Positions 30,335 through 34,110 of a DNA stretch of 34,110 nt are shown here, one piece after another. The translations under genes and the position numbers were made by a program. Within the stretch, counting starts at the first letter, position 1. Each line of letters starts with the position of its first letter. Source of the stretch: an uncultured Aureimonas sp. (GTDB taxonomy: Bacteria; Pseudomonadota; Alphaproteobacteria; Rhizobiales; Rhizobiaceae); the NCBI RefSeq assembly GCF_913775355.1, contig NZ_CAJYIU010000288.1:1-34110 (forward strand), given 5' to 3'. Below the pieces are notes generated by a model. The model made no database searches and was not told where the DNA came from. It saw only the letters and a list, made by a program, of their open reading frames with translations.

Positions 30335-31584
30335 GGCGCGGTCCCCTTGGGCGAAACGGAGGCGAAGTCGATGGCGGCGTCGAGCACGGTGGCCGAGGCG
30401 AAGGCGAGCGCGACGGTCGGCAGCGCGCCGAGGAGCACGAGATCGGTGGCGTTCTGCCCGAGGCCCTGGAACACGAAGACGCCGAAACCGCCGCCGCCGA
30501 TCAGCGCGGCCACGGTAGCGAGCCCGATGTTCTGGACGAGGACGATGCGGATGCCGGCGAGAATGACGGGGAGCGCAAGCGGCAGTTCGACGCCGACGAG
30601 GCGCTGGCGACGCGTCATGCCAAGGCCCGTCGCCGCATCGCGCGCGGCCTCGGGCACGGCGGCGAGACCGGCCAGCGTGTTGGCGACCACCGGCAGCATC
30701 GAATAGAGGACGAGCGCGACGAGCGCCGGTGCCGCCCCGATGCCGCGGATGCCAAGCGTCGCCGCGCCGGGAACGTGGAGGGCCACCCAGCCGAGCGGCA
30801 CGATGAGAAGGCCGAAGAGCGCGATCGACGGTACGGTCTGCACCACGTTGAGGACGGCGAGCGCGGGCGCACGAAGCGCCTCGATCCGCCACGCCAGCAC
30901 CGCGAAGGGCACGCCCAGCGCGACCGAGATGGCCATCGAGCCGTAGGCGAGCGCGACGTGGCGCACGCCCTCCGACCAGAAGGTGCCAGCGCGCACGGCG
31001 TATTCACGCATGACCGAAAGACCGTCGAAATGGCCCGTCGCCAGAAGCGCGCCGAGGATGAAGAGGATGCCGGCGAGGAGCGCGAGCCGCGCCACCGGGC
31101 CGGGCCGCAGCCGGGTCAGGGCGTCGGTGAAGAGGAGCGCGAAGGCCGCGAGCGCCGCCCAGAAGCCGGAGGCCGGCGAGACCCGCGCGTAAGGGTTTTC
31201 CGGCGCGGCGAGGACGCCCGGCGCGAGGCCGATCGCCAGAAGCAGGACGACGAGACCGGCGAGCGCGACGCCGACACGCAAGGTCGGACCGAGGCGAAGG
31301 GCGCCGAGCGCGGCGCACCCGACGAGGAGCGCGAGGAGAACATGCCCGGTTCCCGCAGGAAGCGAGGCCAGAAAATCGTTCGCGACGCCCGGCACGATGC
31401 GGTTGGCCTTGGCGGTGGCGAACGGCAGAAGGAAGATCGCGCCGAAAAGCAGGAGCGCGGCCGGAACGCCCACCTTATTCAGCCGCAGGGCAATCCTCGA
31501 TCGTCGTCCCATGTCTGTCTGGTCCGATCGAAGCGCAGGCGCGTTCGACTCGGCCGGCGGTGTCGGAAGAAGGGCGACGGACAT
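30331..31584 (-). CDS. Osmoprotectant ABC transporter large permease (YehY-like)
   Basis: The 417-residue protein has about four N-terminal helices (residues ~35-195), then a BPD_transp_1 domain with six helices. The EAA loop reads AARDAATGLGMTRRQRLVGV followed by ELPLALPVILAGIRIV. This long form with extra N-terminal helices is typical of YehY/OsmY-type permeases. It is the first gene of the operon, with GGAGAC upstream of ATG 31584, and overlaps the ATPase gene by ATGA. In E. coli the order is yehZ-yehY-yehX-yehW; here yehZ, the binding protein, is missing at the 5' side. Regulation by osmolarity is likely but not visible. Confidence 0.85.
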   Translation of the reverse strand: MSVALLPTPPAESNAPALRSDQTDMGRRSRIALRLNKVGVPAALLLFGAIFLLPFATAKANRIVPGVANDFLASLPAGTGHVLLALLVGCAALGALRLGPTLRVGVALAGLVVLLLAIGLAPGVLAAPENPYARVSPASGFWAALAAFALLFTDALTRLRPGPVARLALLAGILFILGALLATGHFDGLSVMREYAVRAGTFWSEGVRHVALAYGSMAISVALGVPFAVLAWRIEALRAPALAVLNVVQTVPSIALFGLLIVPLGWVALHVPGAATLGIRGIGAAPALVALVLYSMLPVVANTLAGLAAVPEAARDAATGLGMTRRQRLVGVELPLALPVILAGIRIVLVQNIGLATVAALIGGGGFGVFVFQGLGQNATDLVLLGALPTVALAFASATVLDAAIDFASVSPKGTAP

Positions 31585-31694
31585 GGCTGGTGTCTCCGGT
31601 GCTCGTCGCGTGGTCGGCGCCTCGCGGGCAGGCCATGGTCATCGTGCGGGTGTCACCGCGTCACCTGAAGATTATGGGGCAGGCAAACGATTCG

Positions 31695-32324
31695 TCAGGG
31701 GTGTCGTTCCCGCCGCGACGGGATGGCGCGGTCGCGGGTGGCGTTCGAGTTCGTGACCGGCTCCCCGCCGAGCGCCCCGGACCCGTTTGTAAGGCGGCCG
31801 CGATAGGCGACGACGAGGCCGATCAGCGGCGCGCGGATCGTGACGTCGAAGCAGAACCAACCGTCGCTCGCCGTCTCGACGGCCTCGCCGGACGGCCATA
31901 GCCATCGCGGCAGCGGCAGGCCGAGACACGTCGCCCGGCGATGGACGAGGCGGAGACGATCACCGTCGCGCACGAGGGCGGCGCCGACGCAGATCGGGCC
32001 GAAGCGCTCGAACAGAAGCCGCTCGCCTCGCCGGCTTCCCGCCCATTGTCTGGAGCGAAGGACATGGCCGCCGAAGTCGCGCGTCCAGGCTTCCCCCGCG
32101 CCCGAGGGTTCGACCAGGACCGAGACGGGCACCGCCTCGCCGGCCTCGGGGAAGCGGAAGGCGAGGGCCGCGAGCCGGGCCAGCGGTCCTCGGCCGCGCC
32201 GGATCGTGGCCGTGCCAGACCAGCGATGCGGCCCCTGGCCGTCGTGGAAGGCCCGAACCTCACGCGGGAGGGCATCGAAGGCGTCGCCCATCACGACCTG
32301 ATAGGACGAGGCCGCGCCGCTCAA
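31695..32324 (-). CDS. DUF4166 domain protein
   Basis: The 209-residue protein has a DUF4166 domain with the usual opening SYQVVMGDAFDALPREVRAF, followed by RWSGTATIRRGRGPLARLAA, RDFGGHVLRSRQW and a final beta-rich DGWFCFDVTIRAPLIGLVVA. DUF4166 is otherwise found alone or fused to NAD-binding domains, with unknown function. The proposed TTG start at 32324 overlaps the stop of the DCC gene (TTGA), showing coupling. An ATG at 32291 would remove residues before the conserved GDAF. The pair DCC-DUF4166 suggests a shared role. Confidence 0.75.
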   Translation of the reverse strand: MSGAASSYQVVMGDAFDALPREVRAFHDGQGPHRWSGTATIRRGRGPLARLAALAFRFPEAGEAVPVSVLVEPSGAGEAWTRDFGGHVLRSRQWAGSRRGERLLFERFGPICVGAALVRDGDRLRLVHRRATCLGLPLPRWLWPSGEAVETASDGWFCFDVTIRAPLIGLVVAYRGRLTNGSGALGGEPVTNSNATRDRAIPSRRERHP

Positions 32325-32746
32325 AGGATACGGCCGCGATACTCGGGGGCCGGCACCCAGCACGTCTCCCGCTTTCCGAACAGCCGGTAGCGATTGCGCG
32401 CGATCGTGCGATAGACGAGATCGCGCAAGGGGCGCGGCACGAGGCGGAACACCGTCATCAGCTTCCACGGAAAGCCGATCGTCTCGTAGATGCTGAGAAC
32501 GGCATCGCTGTCGCGGCGCAGGCGATCGCCATCGACGATGATCATCGTGGTCGGGTCGTTCGGGTCCATGCCGTGCCGCCGGTAGAGCGCCTGCCCGACG
32601 TCGCCCTGCATCGATGCGAGCCGGAACCGCCGCGCCTTGTCGTGGTCGAGCACGAACTGGGCGTTGGCCGAGCAAAGGACGCATTCGGCGTCGAATAGGA
32701 TGATCGGACCGGTCTCCTCGATCCCGGGTTGCGGTTCGGCTGGCAT
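32321..32746 (-). CDS. DCC-family thiol-disulfide oxidoreductase (DUF393)
   Basis: The 141-residue protein has the DCC motif FDAECVLCSANAQFVLDHDK with a CxxC redox pair, then FRLASMQGDVGQALYRRHGM, TMIIVDGDRLRRDSDAVLSI, and the final RYRLFGKRETCWVPAPEYRG. This is a thioredoxin-like DUF393 protein, normally cytoplasmic; its partner is unknown. GGAAGGAATG lies upstream of ATG 32746. It is the first gene of a coupled pair with the DUF4166 gene. Confidence 0.88.
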   Translation of the reverse strand: MPAEPQPGIEETGPIILFDAECVLCSANAQFVLDHDKARRFRLASMQGDVGQALYRRHGMDPNDPTTMIIVDGDRLRRDSDAVLSIYETIGFPWKLMTVFRLVPRPLRDLVYRTIARNRYRLFGKRETCWVPAPEYRGRIL

Positions 32747-32936
32747 AACATTCCTTCCGCGGGCGCTTCGATCCGCTCGGACGGAATCGCTCCCCGCGCT
32801 GCCAGCCTATCCCGGCCGGCCAGACGCCGGAAGCGGCGGCGGCCGTCATCGCGCGCGACCCGGCGACACATTCCCGCGATGGACGCCCGTTCCGCCCCGC
32901 TTTCGACCTTCCCGGCAAAGCTGCTATGGGGGCCGT

Positions 32937-33854
32937 GTGAGCGATCGTCATTTCCCCGCCAGCGCCGTCTACGGCGCACCGCCATCCGACCTCCTCGACG
33001 TGCCGGAGGACGCCGTGCAGGTCTCGCCGCTGCGGCCGGGCTCCGCCGCGCTGGAAAGCCTTCCCGCCGGCGGGCTCGACACCGTGTTCGTCGCCGCGCC
33101 GCCGGGCTCGATCGAGCGCCGCGCCGTGCTGGCGCACGCCTTGCGGGCGCTGCGCCCCGGCGGAACGCTGGTGGCCCTTGCGCCCAAGGACAAGGGCGGG
33201 CAGCGCCTGCGCGGTGAACTCGAAGCCTTCGGCTGCACCGTGGCCGAACGATCCAAGGCGCGCCAGCGCATCTGCGAGGTCCGGCGTCCGGATGCGCCGA
33301 CCGGCCTCGAAGCGGCAATCGCAGACGGAGCGCCGACCTTCGTCGAGGAAATCGGCCTGCATTCGCAGCCCGGCGTCTTCTCATGGAATCGCATCGACCC
33401 CGGCAGCGCACTTCTTCTCCGGTACCTGCCGGCCTTCGCCGGGCGGGGCGCCGATCTCGGCGCGGGGCTGGGCATCCTCGCGCGCGCGGTTCTTGCGGCG
33501 CCGGCGGTCGAGGAGCTGTCGCTGGTCGAGATCGACCGGCGCGCGGTGGAGGCGTCGAGGAAGAATGTCGGCGATCCGCGCGCCCGGTTTCACTGGGCCG
33601 ACGTGCGATCCGTGCCGCTCGCCGACCTCGACTTCGTCGTGTCCAATCCGCCGTTCCACGCCGAGGGCATCGAGGACCGCGCTCTGGGCCAGGCCTTCGT
33701 CGCCTCCGCCGCGCGCATGCTGCGGCGCTCGGGAACCTTCGTCCTCGTCGCCAACCGGCACATGCCCTACGAGGACGGCCTCCGCGTCGCCTTCCGCAGC
33801 ATGACCGTGCTCGCCGACGAGGCCGGCTACAAGATCATCGAAGCGCGCAAATGA
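32937..33854 (+). CDS. RsmC-like class I SAM methyltransferase
   Basis: The 305-residue protein resembles 16S rRNA (guanine1207-N2)-methyltransferase RsmC. The first half lacks a clear SAM loop (LRPGGTLVALAPKDKGGQRL). The second half has the SAM-binding GADLGAGLGILARAVL, acidic LVEIDRRAVEASRKN and the catalytic SNPPFHAEG (Asn237). GTG 32937 follows GGGGG and is preferred to longer frames starting in antisense sequence. Its stop overlaps an RsuA-like gene (ATGA), another rRNA-modifying enzyme, which supports an rRNA target. The exact base is not proven. Confidence 0.85.
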   Translation: MSDRHFPASAVYGAPPSDLLDVPEDAVQVSPLRPGSAALESLPAGGLDTVFVAAPPGSIERRAVLAHALRALRPGGTLVALAPKDKGGQRLRGELEAFGCTVAERSKARQRICEVRRPDAPTGLEAAIADGAPTFVEEIGLHSQPGVFSWNRIDPGSALLLRYLPAFAGRGADLGAGLGILARAVLAAPAVEELSLVEIDRRAVEASRKNVGDPRARFHWADVRSVPLADLDFVVSNPPFHAEGIEDRALGQAFVASAARMLRRSGTFVLVANRHMPYEDGLRVAFRSMTVLADEAGYKIIEARK

Positions 33855-34110
33855 CCAAGGTTCCGACCGCCCGGCTGGACAAGCTTTTGGCCAATCTCGG
33901 CTACGCGTCGCGCCGCGAGATCCAGCTTCTGGCGAAGAACGGCCGCATCCGGCTGGACGGCGTGCCGCTGGCCCGCGCCGACGAGCGCATCGCCGTCACC
34001 CCTGATCTTGAAACACGAATGGTCGTCGATGGCGAGCCGCTCGATCCGCTGCCGGGCTTCGCGCTCATGGTGCACAAGCCGCTCGGCGTCACCTGTTCGC
34101 ACAAGGAGGC
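33851..34110 (+). CDS. RsuA/RluB-family rRNA pseudouridine synthase, 5' part
   Basis: The first 86 codons are in the window and run off its end. The S4 RNA-binding domain is clear (LDKLLANLGYASRREIQLLA, then GRIRLDGVPL), followed by the start of the catalytic domain with VDGEPLDPL and FALMVHKPLGVTCSHKEA, the first conserved motif of RsuA-type synthases. The catalytic Asp (GRLD motif) lies outside. ATG overlaps the methyltransferase stop. It would make one pseudouridine in 16S or 23S rRNA. Confidence 0.88.
   Translation, partial: MTKVPTARLDKLLANLGYASRREIQLLAKNGRIRLDGVPLARADERIAVTPDLETRMVVDGEPLDPLPGFALMVHKPLGVTCSHKE

Overview
The window is GC-rich DNA from an alphaproteobacterium, most likely of the order Hyphomicrobiales (Rhizobiales). 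Codon use, the fused pntA-pntB pair, the class II photolyase with DUF2256 and SDR neighbours, and the rhizobial-type phage lysis genes all fit this. The genus cannot be fixed from the sequence alone; an Aurantimonadaceae-like organism is a guess.

Bases 1 to about 13,470 are a decayed prophage ending at the 3' end of a tRNA-Ile(CAU) gene. At the left, on the minus strand, are a frameshifted tyrosine integrase cut by the window edge, an AlpA-like excisionase and the 3' part of a ParB/DUF6551-like gene. At about 1372-1410 this early module is joined head-to-head to the 5'-truncated remains of a tail gene. No terminase, portal, capsid, tape-measure, replication or repressor gene lies between the early module and the tail genes. 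The tail-tip and fibre cassette follows (1391-7276): several translationally coupled tail genes, a glycine-rich fibre with an in-frame TGA, a DUF4376 protein, a frameshifted tail-collar protein, a DUF1353 protein and an SGNH-hydrolase tail protein. Bases 7350-10970 hold a block of accessory ('moron') genes mostly on the minus strand: a frameshifted RTX calcium-binding protein with an AT-rich N-terminal half, a degenerate secreted SNase-like protein, several orphan small proteins and three related hairpin modules. The lysis module comes next (11219-12616): holin-like protein, SAR endolysin, and overlapping Rz and Rz1 spanins. A membrane/coiled-coil protein and a convergent zinc-ribbon protein close the element. 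At least four reading-frame lesions lie in these 13.4 kb, and I see none in the 20 kb of chromosomal genes that follow.

Bases 13,472-34,110 are ordinary chromosome. In order: tRNA-Ile(CAU), adenine deaminase (ade), tRNA-Pro(CGG), tRNA-Gln(UUG), an inositol 2-dehydrogenase-like gene, the proton-translocating transhydrogenase pntA-pntB, a PAS-GGDEF-EAL cyclic-di-GMP protein, a MocR regulator divergent from an EamA exporter, a small hypothetical protein, dgkA, DUF2256, an SDR, a class II CPD photolyase, a three-gene YehYXW/OsmU-like osmoprotectant ABC transporter lacking its binding protein, a DUF4166-DCC pair, an RsmC-like methyltransferase and the start of an RsuA-like pseudouridine synthase.

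No obviously complete new system is visible. The least explained parts are the antisense moron block with its hairpin modules, the UGA-interrupted tail fibre, and the repeats beside the tRNA attachment site.
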